64,000 bases of DNA, from positions 5,400,026 to 5,464,025 of the forward strand of contig NC_030858.1 of NCBI RefSeq assembly GCF_000208745.1, read 5' to 3'. Positions 51,201-63,388 of the stretch are shown one piece after another. Source of the DNA: Theobroma cacao. Lineage: Eukaryota > Streptophyta > Magnoliopsida > Malvales > Malvaceae. Each line of letters starts with the position of its first letter. The stretch's first letter is position 1. The position numbers and the translations under genes are program-made. The notes under the pieces are model-generated. The model did no database searches, had not been told where the DNA came from, and worked only from the letters and a program-made list of their open reading frames with translations.

Positions 51201-51811
51201 TTTACATGTCCAAATTCTTTTGGTGTCTGACTTGCATCATTCTCCAGAAGTTTGTCAGCTGAAACCAACTGTCCAGGTTCTACAACCTCCTCCAGAGGAG
51301 AGTTATCTTGATCTCGAATGATATCATCCAACACAGAAATCTCATTTAGATCTTCAGCATTCTCAGATGCATAATCATCATCGATATTTCTATCTATAGC
51401 AATTTTAATTCTACCATCGGACTCCATTCCCTCAGACGCAAAACCATTCTCCATTTCCCTGCGATCCCCCATTAATCCACCACCATTTCCAGCGCTTCCA
51501 CCAACATTAGAACTATTACCATCTTTCAGCACCCCATTAATGACTACATTTCTAGTACTCGTATCAGATGCATTGATGGTAAGAGGATTACGAACCATTG
51601 CAGAATTCACAGAAGATAGTATTCCAAAAATCACATCTTTATCATTCGCTATTGAACCCTCATCACCAGGCAACAAAGACCTAAGAGCATTCCCATATGG
51701 AAGCAAAAAGGACTGAAACAATAAATGAGTAATAGCAACTACTCCAACTAAAAGAACCCATCTTTTATTTTCACTATGAAACAGCTTTTTAAATCCATTA
51801 ACTAACTCCAT
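48293..51811 (-). CDS. GT47 exostosin-family glycosyltransferase, copy 1 (4 exons)
   Basis: The exons are 51811-50750, 50661-50531, 49672-49324 and 48961-48293, giving 736 residues. This is a type II Golgi protein by layout: a short basic N-terminus, one membrane span (about 18-38, WVLLVGVVAITHLLFQSFLL), a long acidic stem to about residue 340, then an exostosin domain (about 400-715). Domain motifs are YASEGWFMKLM, FVVKDPRRAHLFYMPFSS, GGADHFLVACHDW, FYAGNMHGYLRP, SKYCICPKGYEV, PRVVEAIFYECVPVIISD and PFFEVLDWGAFS. Plant GT47 enzymes add sugars to cell-wall polysaccharides or glycoproteins; the donor and acceptor here are unknown. It resembles the At5g19670/At4g32790 group. The stem contains an in-frame tandem duplication (residues 173-220 and 234-281). 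ATG 51811 is preferred because it aligns with copy 2; the open frame upstream only offers GTG. Confidence 0.93.
50969..51295 (-). repeat. In-frame tandem duplication in the stem of GT47 copy 1
   Basis: Two 48-residue copies (51295-51152 and 51112-50969) share the pattern KLLE..SQ(T/S)PKE(F/L)GHVN and then TLASPVVSSL, with a 183-nt period. The DNA is also clearly similar, while GT47 copy 2 has no counterpart. Confidence 0.9.
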
Positions 51812-53573
51812 ACCCAAAACAAGCCTCTCACAAACTAACACCCAGAAATGCTAAACTGACATCTTTACAAAACAACCTTGATTTTTGATTCAACATCTTA
51901 GTATACACTTGAAAAACAAGCATTGATTAGTTCACTAACACACTAAATTTAGGATTAAATGAAAAACGCAAACCTCGGTGTCTTGCCGGTGGAAAAAATT
52001 GCTTGAGGCTTGACTGTTGGAAGACCGAAAACAAATGAAAATGAAAACAGAGCAAACTCAAAGAGTCGCGAAATTGGTAAAGAGTATACGGTATTACTAT
52101 TTTTACTTTTTGGCTGTGGCCCTGGAAAATTAATTATGACCAATATTTCTTTAAAGAAAGGAATAAAATGGTGGGTTTTTTTTTTTTTTTTATCAATTCA
52201 TAAACGGTGGATTCCTTTGTTTAAAATAGAGAAGGAAAGAATTCATTCTTAATTGCATTATTACTGTTAAGACGGTAATTTATTTATTTTTTTATATTTT
52301 TGGTTTCTTCAGTTAATTTAAAGGGTCTATACAGTGTCAATCTGCCATTAATCCCGTGACTTTTTTTAGTTTTTACTTTTTATTGATTCTAAGCTTCAAC
52401 AAGTGGATGGTGAAGGTCAAGTTTGCAGTTTACAGGCTACCGGCTTAAGCAGAGGAAAGAAACGACGTAGTTCTGGCTCTGAATTTGAGTACGGTCGTTC
52501 AAAGCTGAGTAAATGGAGCGTAAGCAGAGAGGCAATGTAATTCTTTTTCCCGGTGTGATGATGGCAGGAAAGCTTAAACACTCTCTTTTCACTTAAAAAA
52601 TATTGCTTGTCTTTCAAAGGATTGGACTTGCTTCTAATCCCTTTTAATTTCTTTAGTTTCCTTTTTTGCTTTTGATTGTTGTCTTTGTTGCTTCATTCTT
52701 TTTGTTCTAATCATTTTTAAGTCTTTTCTTGTTTCTTTTTAATGAATTTATTTATTATTTCGTTCTATTATTAACTTTGCTAGTTAACTCTTTTACTTAG
52801 TGGATAAACACCCTCCAGCACTAATTCATTCCTACTTATATTACTAAGCAGCCTTCTTTTATTGCTTAAATTAAAGGCAAACCAATTTTCATGTTACAAA
52901 AGTTATAGTTGAATCACTAAATTCTCTTTCCACCTTAGTACACCCATCCATCTTGCAGGATAAGAAAAGGACATTTTAACTGAACTGCACCATGTGTCAG
53001 GCTGTGTAAGCAAAAGAAATATGCCAACTTCATTAACATAAAACTCATCTAAAATCTATGAAAAAAAGGCAATGAAGGCATTTAAATTCCCTTGCTCGAG
53101 TCATACATTCACATTAAATAGTTACCATACACCCACGTAAAAGAATGATCAGTTAGGTTAAGAATTCATTACAATAGGATCTATCATATGTACAGCCTAG
53201 AAAATTGAGGACCAAGCTAGACCGTTCAAAGAGTATAAGCTCACAACCGGTGAATGGTAGCAACTACTGCATTGAGTGCTTTGGCTTCAGTCAGAGGGCG
53301 CATGGAAACAAGCTTAACATATGACTGTAGAGCTATTGCCTTATTGCACCATCAGTGACAGCTTCATAGGCCAGATGACAACTTGTTCTCGAATTGTTCA
53401 CAGAACCTTTAACAATATCAGTCAGTTTCATTTCATATACACTGATGAATAATTTGTATCAGCAAACTTGGACTTCTCAGTCTCCCTAAATCAGTGCATA
53501 AATCATCAGCAATCCACCCGTGGATTATGCCTCCTTTCTTTCCCAGTTCCAAGAACTTCAAGAATAAAAACCT
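51812..53573. other. Spacer between the two GT47 genes
   Basis: Holds the 5' leader and promoter of copy 1 and the 3' flank of copy 2. It is AT-rich with poly-T tracts (for example about 52176-52191). No gene is recognised. Confidence 0.6.
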
Positions 53574-56210
53574 TCATCTAGTTTTTATGTGAAGAACTCT
53601 ATTGTACCAGACCGAGTGAAGGATCATATGAAACAAGTCATACTTAACAGGCTTTTTGTGCCAAAGGAAATGCGGCTGCACCAGCTTCGCTCTAGAGTGC
53701 ATCTCCAAGTACTTCTCCTCAGGGATAGAGAGCAAAATATTTCTCAAATTAGGGATATCTTTCTCTTGAACAAAAACTGCAAAGGCCTCCCAGTTCAACA
53801 CCTCAAAGAAAGGTGGCACATAGTTATCTGATATGATAACTGGCACACATTCATAGTAAATGGCCTCAACCACTCTTGGCGTATGAACTTCATAACCCCT
53901 GGCACATATGCAATACTTGCTACTTTTCATGTGCTCTCTGTAAGTTCTTTTACCTTCAATATCACGAGGCATTGGTCCAAAGATTTTCATGTCAGGTTCT
54001 TTATTCTGCCAGTACTGCAGTAGGATTGGTCGGAGATAACCATGCATCCCCCCTGCAAAGAAGGCCAGAAAGTTTCTCTCTGAAGGAGGCTTTCCTCCAA
54101 GATTTTCCAACGGAGCCTCTGCAAAACGTATGTATGTAACTGGGAGAGTGGTATCCTTTCCTATTTTGAAGTCTTTAGCAGCATTGGCATTGCAAAGAAC
54201 TCTAAGACAACTTCTCAGGTGCTTTGTCAATTTGAGTGCCTGAAGTTCCATATTTCACATCAATTGTTAATCTACTAATTTGAATTTGGCCAAAGAAATA
54301 AAAATAATAATAATAATAATAACACTAACAACAGAATCTTAAAGGTTTGGATTAATTCGAGTACTTCACTTTGCTGGAAGAAGGAAAGGGAATTTAAAAG
54401 ATAGTTACAGCTTTATCATTTTGGAATTAGACAGTCCTGAACTAGTAACCAAGTATCATCACTAATATTTATAAAATTCGACTAGCAAATAAGTATGTTG
54501 TATTTCATGAATTGGATAGGACACCTTATGGCTTGCAAATTAATATTGAGACAATTCTTGTGGCTTATGGTCCTCAAAATGAGGCCCTTGTCTAAACTAC
54601 GTCTAGATGGTTTTTAAACAACATACAAGCATAAGCCCTCAACTACTTCTGATTGCCATACACACCACATGCACACACACAAAAAGAATCCCAAAACTCC
54701 AAAAGCAATGGTGTATATCAGGTTCCTACTTCAATGATTATAGCACTATTTTTAAGCAGATGATGCAGAGATGGCATACCCAATCATGACAAGCAACAAA
54801 GAAATGATCTGCACCTCCAGTCCTGTTCCAGAAGCTATATTTTCCTGCAATCAACTCAACATAATCCCCAAGATATTTCTGTAGGTCCTGGAAATGTTGA
54901 AAGTCTTGTCCATATAGTGCTGTCCTAAGCATATTTGAACTAAAGGGTAAGTAAAACAAGTGAGCTCTTCTGGGATCTCTCACAACAAACTTTTTGTTTC
55001 CTTCTATGAGTTTCATAAACCATCCTTCTGAGGCATAAATTCCCCTCAGCATTGGCTGATGAAATATGGGCTTTAAACCTTCTTTATATATGTAAACTTT
55101 GAGTATTTGTTCCATCATCTCATAACTCCTGCAAATGATTTGCATAAAGCCATAACACTTAAGTACTTAGCTTAAACATGAACATGTTGCGAGAGATTAG
55201 TCAAACACTCACTTTTTAAACTTGGAACTATTCCGGTAAACAGATGCATAAAGTGCTGGAGTCTTTCTTGAAATATGAGCATTCTCAATATCTTGTTTTG
55301 CTGATAGAAGTTCACGATCACGTGCTGAATACCTTCTTGGTCTCTATTACCAACAAAGATATAAGTGAAAAATCCATAATCTTAACTGAGTCCCGTTGCT
55401 TAATTGAGACCTTGGGGGTGAGATTCTTACCGAAGAATGAGAAGAATCAATACTCTGAAGCAATAAATCATTCATCTGGGATACTGATATGGGCTGCTTA
55501 GATTTCCTATGTCGGGTTTCCATAGATTTTTTGCCATTGCTCACTGAAGATAAGTTGGCACCAAAGAATGAGCCAGAAGTTGCTGAATTAGGATCCAAGT
55601 TTCGTAGGCCTTTAGTAGCAACTACAGCTGATACAAATGGCACAATACCATAGCCAGTGGTGGCTTTTGGATCGTTGGTAATCTTCTCACTGTTTTTTGT
55701 CTTTTCCACCATCCCTAGGTGATCATGCTGAATTTCTGCAGCATTCACTTGAGTAGAACTATCATCTGTACTAGTAACATATCCATTCATCAAATTCTTA
55801 CCCTGGGTTATCCTCTGCTTTGATGTCATATCATCGGAATTTTGATCCTTGAATTTATGAAAAGAATCATCAAGGTATCTGTCAACATTGGATGCCACAT
55901 CAGAATCAACATTTGCTTCTGGTGTTTTGTTCCTGTACCTAACTTCTTCCTTGGAACCAGAGCCATTAGCATTGTTTGCCACCACATTATCAACATAGAG
56001 TTTACCCAAGTTCAAATTATTTAAAATGGTGGCATTGCCAACCAGCCTACCTATTGACCCCTTATTAGCAGGTGATGACGAAAATCTTTTCCCATAGGGA
56101 AGTCCAAAACACTGAAAAACAATTATGATAGAAACTGCCAACCCAATGATCACTAGCAGTTTTCTGATGTCAGCGTGAAAGAGCCTCCGAGTTAGAGCAA
56201 AGATTTCCAT
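53574..56210 (-). CDS. GT47 exostosin-family glycosyltransferase, copy 2 (4 exons)
   Basis: The exons are 56210-55431, 55343-55213, 55128-54780 and 54239-53574, giving 641 residues. The middle exons are 131 and 349 nt, exactly as in copy 1, and all phases agree, so the two are tandem paralogues. The layout is also the same: a membrane span (about 19-37, LLVIIGLAVSIIIVFQCFGL), the stem, then an exostosin domain with YASEGWFMKLIEGN, FVVRDPRRAHLFYLPFSS, GGADHFFVACHDW, FFAGGMHGYLRP, SKYCICARGYEV and PRVVEAIYYECVPVIISD. It is probably a Golgi glycosyltransferase with unknown substrate. The stem is shorter and lacks the duplication seen in copy 1. The start at 56210 (MEIFALTRR) aligns with MELVNGFKK of copy 1. 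A four-codon upstream ORF may lie at 56233-56222 if the leader includes it. Confidence 0.93.
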
Positions 56211-57139
56211 GGCAGTCAATATCAAAGTTCCATGAATTACCTTAGATACAAAAATTAGAACCTTGAAACCCTATATCACATAGCCACATGTTAAACGATC
56301 ACAATATACATCTAGCACTCAATCTAGCAAATAAAAACAGAGCTTCAGTTAGATACTTCTATTCATAGGCAAGAAGCCGCAGTTCAACATTTGCAACTCT
56401 ATGAACCATTGCAATTATTAATGTGGATTAGCAAAAAAGTGCAATCTTGCCTGCGTGGCCAATGGAATTTACTACATTACGCTACAAACTAGTAGATTAT
56501 AAAAGCAAGAAACAAAGAAGAAAAGGCAAGCAACCAAGAAACAATAAAGTTGAATCAAGCAAAGATTAAACAGCGAAAAGTTTTCTTTTCTTTTCTTTTT
56601 TTGGAAGAGAAAAGACAGAGCTCATTCTTGATGATGATCTATCATCTATTCATCTGGGTAAAATTGCAAGAATTGTAAGATCAGAAGAATACTGACCCAG
56701 AAAATGTACCACTATTTCTGACTGTTCCATGAAATCAGAAGAAAAAGAAAGTGCTTCAAAAAGATTCGACTTTTATGTGACAGGGAAAGTACCCTAACAA
56801 ATTCTCCATCGTGAACTGGCCAAGCACTCAATCTTCTTCCACTGTCGGTCAGGCTTGAGCTTACTACTGGGAAGTGGGAACTTCTTACTGAGCAGTTTCT
56901 TGGATCAACAGTAATTATTTACCCTTATTATCTCCAAATATTACAATTAAGCCATTATAAAAGGAGGCCATTTCCCCATACAAACAAGATATTTTCAGTT
57001 TTTCAACCAAAGCGGTAAAAGAAAAAACAAAAGGGGATAATCTGGCAATACGACATCGTTGAGGTCGTCTTCTTTCATGGTACGACAAGACTATTACTTT
57101 GTGCTTAGCTTCTTCTTTCTTCACTGAAAGCTAAAAGTG
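56211..57139. other. Divergent promoter region, GT47 copy 2 and CAF1
   Basis: About 0.9 kb separates two head-to-head genes, so it must contain both promoters. No unambiguous TATA box is seen on either side. The CAF1 side contains a short upstream ORF (57077-57127). Confidence 0.6.
57077..57127 (+). promoter_or_regulatory. Possible upstream ORF in the CAF1 leader
   Basis: ATG at 57077 opens 16 codons and stops at 57125-57127, 12 bases before the CAF1 start. It would lie in the leader if transcription starts upstream of 57077, which cannot be confirmed here. Confidence 0.35.
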
Positions 57140-59928
57140 ATGGCGCTAAAATTGCCCATCTCATTCCCAATTTTCGCGCCACCATTACCAAACCCTTATC
57201 CTAACCCGAACGAACCCGCCCATCGTCCGCCGACGGAGATTAGATTCTCCCGCTGGAACAACGCCAACGCCGAGAAATTCAACCAACGCCAACGCGCCCA
57301 ACAAGAAATCGAAGACGATATCCGCCGGTACCGCCGCTTCGATTCCGCCACCAAAATTGCCATCACGATCGACCCCTCCTCCGCCAGTCCGCGACCAACT
57401 GAAACCTACAAATCCTTAGGCTCACCGTCCTCTCCCTCCAATCCTTCAATTCCAGGCAAGAAATCTAAGTACTCCAAACCCCCAAACCACCCGGCGTTTC
57501 GCAAATTCTCCAAAACCGCAAACCCTCCGCCACCAACACCACTGGATAAAAAACCTGCGAATGTCTCCATCGGCGACGATGGCATCTCTTTCGTCATCGA
57601 CGGCGCGCCATTCGAGTTCAAGTACAGTTACACGGAGACGCCCAAAGTGAAGCCGATAAAGCTAAGGGAACCGCCGTACTCGCCGTTTGGGCCTTCGACC
57701 ATGCCTAGACCGTGGACGGGCCGGGCTCCGTTGCCGCCCAGTAAGAAAAAGATGAAGGAGTTCGATTCTTTCGTATTGCCTCCGCCTAATAAGAAAGGGG
57801 TCAAGCCCATACAGAAGCCCGGCCCATATTTGCCTGGGACAGGCCCAAGGTATGTCCAGTCCAGGGAGGAGATTTTGGGAGAGCCGTTGAATGCAGAGGA
57901 GGTCAAGGAGTTAGTTAACGGCTGCTTGAAGTCAAAACGACAGTTGAATATGGGTAATGAATAATGATCTGATGGGATTCTTATTTATTCTACAGAATAG
58001 TAGTAATCAATTGTAAAATTTATTCATTAATCTGAATCATACTTCTTTGGCCTTTTTTTTTTCTTTTGATTTTTGCTCTTATGTTTAGGTAGAGATGGTT
58101 TGACACACAACATGCTAGATAATATACATGCTCATTGGAAACGGCGGAGAGTTTGCAAGATAAAATGCAAGGGAGTTTGTACGGTCGATATGGACAATGT
58201 GTGTGAGCAGTTAGAGGTTGGTACTTCTGTTGTTAATATTTTTAAGATTGTTTTGTTTAATGTTGTGGAATTGTTTGATTTATGAGAGGATACGGGGATT
58301 ATGCTTGGTAGAATTGTTTGATTGGTGCATCGTTTTCGCTTTATGGATGATTCGGCAGGAAAGAACAGGAGGGAAGGTTATTTACAGACGAGGAGGGGTG
58401 CTATTCCTTTTCCGAGGTAGAAATTATAATTATAAAACTCGTCCTCGCTTCCCTCTTATGCTGTGGAAACCTGTTACCCCTATGTATCCACGGTTGATTC
58501 AGAAGGCCCCTGAGGGTCTAACAGTAGAAGAAATGAGTGAGATGAGAAAGAAGGGAAGGAAATTAATGCCAATTTGCAAGCTTGGTAAGCTGCTAGTGAT
58601 AGTGGAAAGTGAATTTATAAAAAAGAATGCCTTAGTTCTGCCCATTCTGGAAATCTAAAATAATGTTATCAATTTTTTGCAGCAAAGAATGGGGTGTACT
58701 CTGACCTTGTAAAAAATGTCAGGGAGGCATTTGAAGAGTGTGAACTTGTCCGGGTTAATTGTGAAGGGATTAAGGGAAGCGACTACCGGAAAATTGGTGC
58801 TAAACTTAAGGTTCCGTATACTTATATAGTTTATATCTTTTATTTTCTCTTTCACATATAAGTGAAATTTTTTATATTAAGAGAATGTTAAATTCAATTT
58901 CCTTAATTCTTCATTTGCAGGAGCTGGTCCCATGCGTGCTAATCTCTTTTGAAAATGAATCCATACTAATGTGGAGAGGACGAAACTGGAAGTCTTCCTT
59001 CCTGAAACCAGCATTTAACTCAGGTGTAGAGGAAAGGGATGCAGAGAATGCAACTTCCATCCTTGGACAGTTGGAAGGTCAAGAATTATCACCTGTGTGT
59101 GTCCAAGCAGGTTATACAGATCAGCCACTCATGATTTCTCAAGAAATTAGCATTGAGCAAAGGGAGTCCTCTGTTGAAAAGGACAGACCAAATGCAGTTC
59201 TTGATGCAAAGCCAGCTAAAATGGAGACTATTGAATCAACATTAGATAGGATAGATTATGCCAATGATGAGTCAGAAAGCAAAAGGAATACCTCAGGAGG
59301 TGCAACTTTCTTTGGGGATATCAAATGTGCCAGTAGCGAATCTGAAACAATGAGCAAGACCTACAGTCCTGAGCCAATATTGGATAATCCAGGTATAGAA
59401 AATGAAGAGCCAGTAGCTCTGCCATTGGAAAGTGATGTCATGCCCAGAAGTTCCGAGAATACTCTAAGCCAGTCAGAGTCTTCTGTTATGGATTCGCTGA
59501 ATCTTGACCAGCTAGAAGATGTTGCTCAGGCTTCACAAGATATTAATGGGCCAGCAAGAAAGACTGCACCTTGTACTGAGAGGGTTTTGCTCTTCATGAA
59601 GCAAGCTGTTGAGAGTGGGAGTGCAGTTGTATTAGATGATGCTACTTTGGATGCTGACATTATATACGAAAGGGCAGTTGCCTTTGCCCGGTCTGCCCCG
59701 CCTGGGCCAGTTTTTAGGCATCAGCCTCGAAAGGTGGCTGTCCAAAAGAATGGAAAGCAAGAACCTGCGAATTTGGAAGTGAAAGAACTCAAAGCAGTTC
59801 CCAACAAGGGAGGAAACGAGAAGCAAGCCTCTAAAACTCAAAGAATCAAATATATAGATGAACGTCATCTGGACATAGTACCACGAGGAAGCCTGGGAGT
59901 TGATGAACTTGCTAAGCTATTAGCTTAA
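57140..59928 (+). CDS. CAF1: CRS2-associated factor 1 (CAF1), chloroplast group II intron splicing factor
   Basis: The exons are 57140-57953, 58089-58216, 58359-58584, 58683-58810 and 58921-59928, in frame to 767 residues. CAF1 works with the peptidyl-tRNA-hydrolase-like CRS2 to splice a subset of chloroplast group II introns. An N-terminal plastid-targeting region is followed by the Pro-rich conserved segment [15 protein letters not shown] and [10 protein letters not shown]. Two CRM RNA-binding domains follow: about 252-346 ([57 protein letters not shown]) and about 366-458 ([39 protein letters not shown]). A long acidic, poorly conserved stretch leads to a conserved C-terminal part ([20 protein letters not shown]) and the CAF ending VDELAKLLA. 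The close match to Arabidopsis At2g20020, including this ending, separates it from CAF2. The ATG at 57140 is preferred over the GTG just before it. Confidence 0.95.
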
Positions 59929-60693
59929 TCCACATTGGCGCTTTCAAAGGTGTAGTTATTGTATTTTATAGCATGAGATTTTCCCTGCTTACATACCACC
60001 CAATTTTGTTCATTGCATCGGGTTCCAGGTTTTTGCCATGCCCGTAGCAGATAATCTCCGTTTATGGTATGAATTGACCACTCTTAGTAGCACATGCTTC
60101 CATTTTAGTCCTTAGTTGTAGCTTGTGTTCTACAAAGCTTTCCAAGACTTCCTGTTTAACCCAAAAAACTTGCACTTTCATGCCCGTAGATTTTGAAGAG
60201 GCAATTGCAATGCTGATTTGATATTCGAAAAGAGCGATGTTGTCCGATAAGGTTAGGATTAATTACAAAAACCCTCTTGGCAATACAGAGTTTCAAAATT
60301 AAAAAAAAAAAAAAACAAATAAGGGATACTGTAATTATGCTGCTATGGGCTTTTTTAAAATTAACCACTACTGAGTTTCTTTCAGCCATGACAATTACTA
60401 TACCATATACTAGTTAGTCCACCAGTTTTAATCAGTTAAGTTTCACATGCAGAGAGGCAGTCAATGTAAGACAAAGTCAAATACAATTTACAGTTGCAAA
60501 TATAGACGAAGAGTGAGTTGTGAAAAGATTGAGAAGATGTATAAATCATTATCCAATTATGGATAATATTAATTCCACATCTCCTAAGTACGTAACCTCT
60601 TAAAAAATTACAGAAAATTATTTATTAGAGAATCCAAACAGCATTAACATCTTGATAGCAAAGAATTTCGACAACGTTTTCTCATAGGATGTT
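59929..60693. other. Convergent spacer, CAF1 to STP14-like gene
   Basis: Contains the two 3' UTRs. A poly-A run of about 15 lies near 60300. No gene is recognised. Confidence 0.6.
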
Positions 60694-63388
60694 TTACGCT
60701 GGTGGCTTCCCCATATCAAATCCACCTCGCCCGTCATTTTCCACGTATTTCTTCCACAACCAGTGATTGTGCCAAAGAAGATAGACTTCCTCTATCGGAA
60801 CTTGCTTCGTTTCAGGCAAGAGGAAGTAAATGAAGCAGCTCATTATGAATATCAAGCCAGCGAATAGAATGAAAATTCCCCATTTGAGGTGACAAAGTGA
60901 CACCAAGAAGCACTGTGCTATCAAAGCTGTGAAGAGGAGGTTGACACAGACCACCATGCTCTGGCCAGCTGACCTAGTCTCCAAGGGGAAGAGCTCGCTA
61001 GGAACTAGCCAACCCAGAGGACCCCAGGACCGTCCGTATGCTAAGACGAATAAGCAGATGATTGTCACAAGAAAGTAACCAATGCTTTTTGAAAGTTCTT
61101 TTCCTTCTCCAAACTTCAGGGCCAGAGTAATAGCCAAAGCCACCTGGATACGATAAGATATTCAAAGTATTAGCATCCCGATACATAACAATGGTGCCTG
61201 CCAATTAGTTAGAGAAAAGGCCAAAAAAAAAAAAGTGTCAAAATATGTGTCTCTCTCTTACCATGTAGCAGAACATCTCAATACCGGCTTCCAAAAAGAA
61301 TGCTCTTCTACCGAACTTGTCCACAAGAAGAATTGAAATTATCGCAGCAATAACGAGTGCTCCACTAGTTATGGCGGAGGAGTAGAGGGATGCCCCTGAG
61401 CCAAAACCCAAGGTCTGAAACATGACAGGAGCATAGAAGAGAATGGAGTTCATGCCGGTGAGCTGCTGGAAAGCTGGGATTCCCAGAGCCCCTAATACTA
61501 ACTGGGGACGATTCTTCCTCTGCAGAAGATTCCTGAATGGGTGCTTTATAGCCCGTGCTGCATTGCTAGCCTCAACAAGATCAGCAAACTCAGCATCAAC
61601 ATTGGTGGTTCCTCTGACTCTTACCAAAACTTGTTTTGCCTCTTCTAATTTGCCTTGCTCTACAAGACTGTTAGGGGTCTCGGGAAGCACAAGGCCGCCA
61701 ATAAACATCAGTGTCGCTGGAACTGCAGCTAAGCCAAGAGATAATCTCCAACCCCATGGATGGATCTTGTCTGTTGCGTAGTTAATCAAGTTTGCAACCA
61801 GGATCCCCAAGCAGGTTGTCAATTGGAACAGCTGGTTCACAGCTCCTCGAATCTTTGCAGGAGCCATCTCTGACAGATACAAGGGTACTGCCTGAACCAT
61901 TAGCATAAGAAAAGAGTTAGCGACTTCAGAAACTACCATAATATTTTTCAGATAAGGAACTTTGGTCTTACTTGATTGCCAAATCCAATGCCTGAACCAA
62001 GAAGAATGCGTCCTACAATCAGCATGAAGACATTCATTGCAGCTGCATTGAGGATTGCTCCAAGGAAGAAACTGACTGCTCCAACAAGGATGCTCATTCT
62101 ACGCCCTTTTTTCCTGGTAACATGGGAGGCTCCAAATGTGGAAATGAGGCCTGCAAAGTATAGTGAAGATGTAAAAAGCGTGAGGAGCTGGTTGTCATAT
62201 TTGCAGTAGTCTGTTTCGTGGAGATGTGCTTGTTTCCTTCTATATATCTTTGGAAAGAAGTCCTTCAAGAAATCATCCATGGAAGTCACTCCACCTGCAA
62301 CCAGCATTAAGGTAAATTGTCATCACCTTGAAATAAGCATGTTATTGTCCTCTTATGAATCAAAGCACATAAATCTGTTCATAAATGTAAAATAGAATAA
62401 GAGTGAATAATCTGTCCTGCAGAAAACGTTTCTCCTACTAGTAATTCAGTGGAGAGTATCGCCTAGAGGTTTGAATTCATTATGCCCCAATGCTGCATAA
62501 ATACATCAAACCTCCTCTGCTTTTTTATTGGCCAATGGCCCTTTAATGAATTACAACCTTCCAAAAAAAAAATTCAGTGAAGAAAACATATCTATTGAGT
62601 TGAAAAGTATGGTCTTTTAAACGTTATTCTGTATCCCACTTGTCAAATAAAATATGAAGAATTTAAAAGGAAATCGTGAAAATTAAGAAATACACTGTAT
62701 TTAGGTGAAACTGCTCTGTAAAATTGAAGAGACACAGAACTGCACACGAAAATTTCCATCTGATTAACATATCTAGTAGAGTCCTAATGGGAAATGAAGT
62801 CCTAACTATTGCCTGTTCTCTCTGTTTATGTTTATCTGTTCAAGCAAATTCATTGGCTTTTCTGCAATATTGAGTAAAAAAAAGGTTTAAAATAATGGAG
62901 AGTCAAACTGTAATGAATATGGTCATAATCATTAAACCATGGCAAATCTCATGAAAATGATGACAACACAATAGATTTTTGTTTTTTGTTAATAATCAAA
63001 AATAAAGATAATCATGTTTTGATAGTAATAAGGAAGGACAGTTATATAAATATAAGTATGGAGAAAAACTACATATTCAATCAAATTAGTATATCTGGAA
63101 GAAGATACAATCTAGAGGTTTCAGGTTAACATTTGGTAATATTTATACAATCAACAGAAGTCAGGCAAGAAAACAGAGATGAAAGCCTATGAGTTACGAA
63201 AAAAAGAAAACAACAGTGAATCAGACAAAAAAAAAAAACTCACCAGAAACACCAAGATCATATCCAAAAAGGGATCCTCCCATTGCAGCAACAACGCAAG
63301 AAAAGACGAAATACTTGGTAATTTTGTACTCATAGAGATGAGCTCTCTTCAAACCCCCCGTATCGCCGCCGAACCCTCCACCAGCCAT
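60694..63388 (-). CDS. STP14: Monosaccharide/H+ symporter, STP14-type sugar transport protein
   Basis: The exons are 63388-63244, 62294-61972, 61891-61262 and 61143-60694, giving 515 residues, the usual STP length. It belongs to the major facilitator superfamily, sugar porter family, with 12 membrane spans and a plasma-membrane role in hexose uptake. Visible signatures are GGSLFGYDLGVSGGVTSM (first span and lid start), YCKYDNQLLTLFTSSLY, a GRR-type loop, GFGNQAVPLYLSEMAPAKIR, PAFQQLTGMNSILFYAPV in span 7, YGRSWGPLGWLVPSELFPLE and the end motif LLPETKQVPIEEV. The sugar-porter loop motif reads PETPNSLVEQG. From memory, sequence and length agree best with Arabidopsis STP14 (At1g77210), reported as a galactose transporter; substrate here is inferred. 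Intron 1 carries a small LINE-tail insertion. Confidence 0.95.
62443..62584 (+). mobile_element. 5'-truncated LINE tail with target-site duplication in STP14 intron 1
   Basis: The insert is about 114 bp and ends in TTATTGGCCAATGGCCCTTT..., then CTTCCAAAAAAAA, the style of a plant L1 3' end with a poly-A tail. It is flanked by 14-base direct repeats, AATTCAGTGGAGAG (62443-62456) and AATTCAGTGAAGAA (62571-62584), 12 of 14 identical. It is inserted in the orientation opposite to the host gene. Confidence 0.75.

Noticed and set aside
57628..57906. Antisense frame within CAF1 exon 1
   Set aside because: Shadow of the GC-rich, Pro-rich coding strand.
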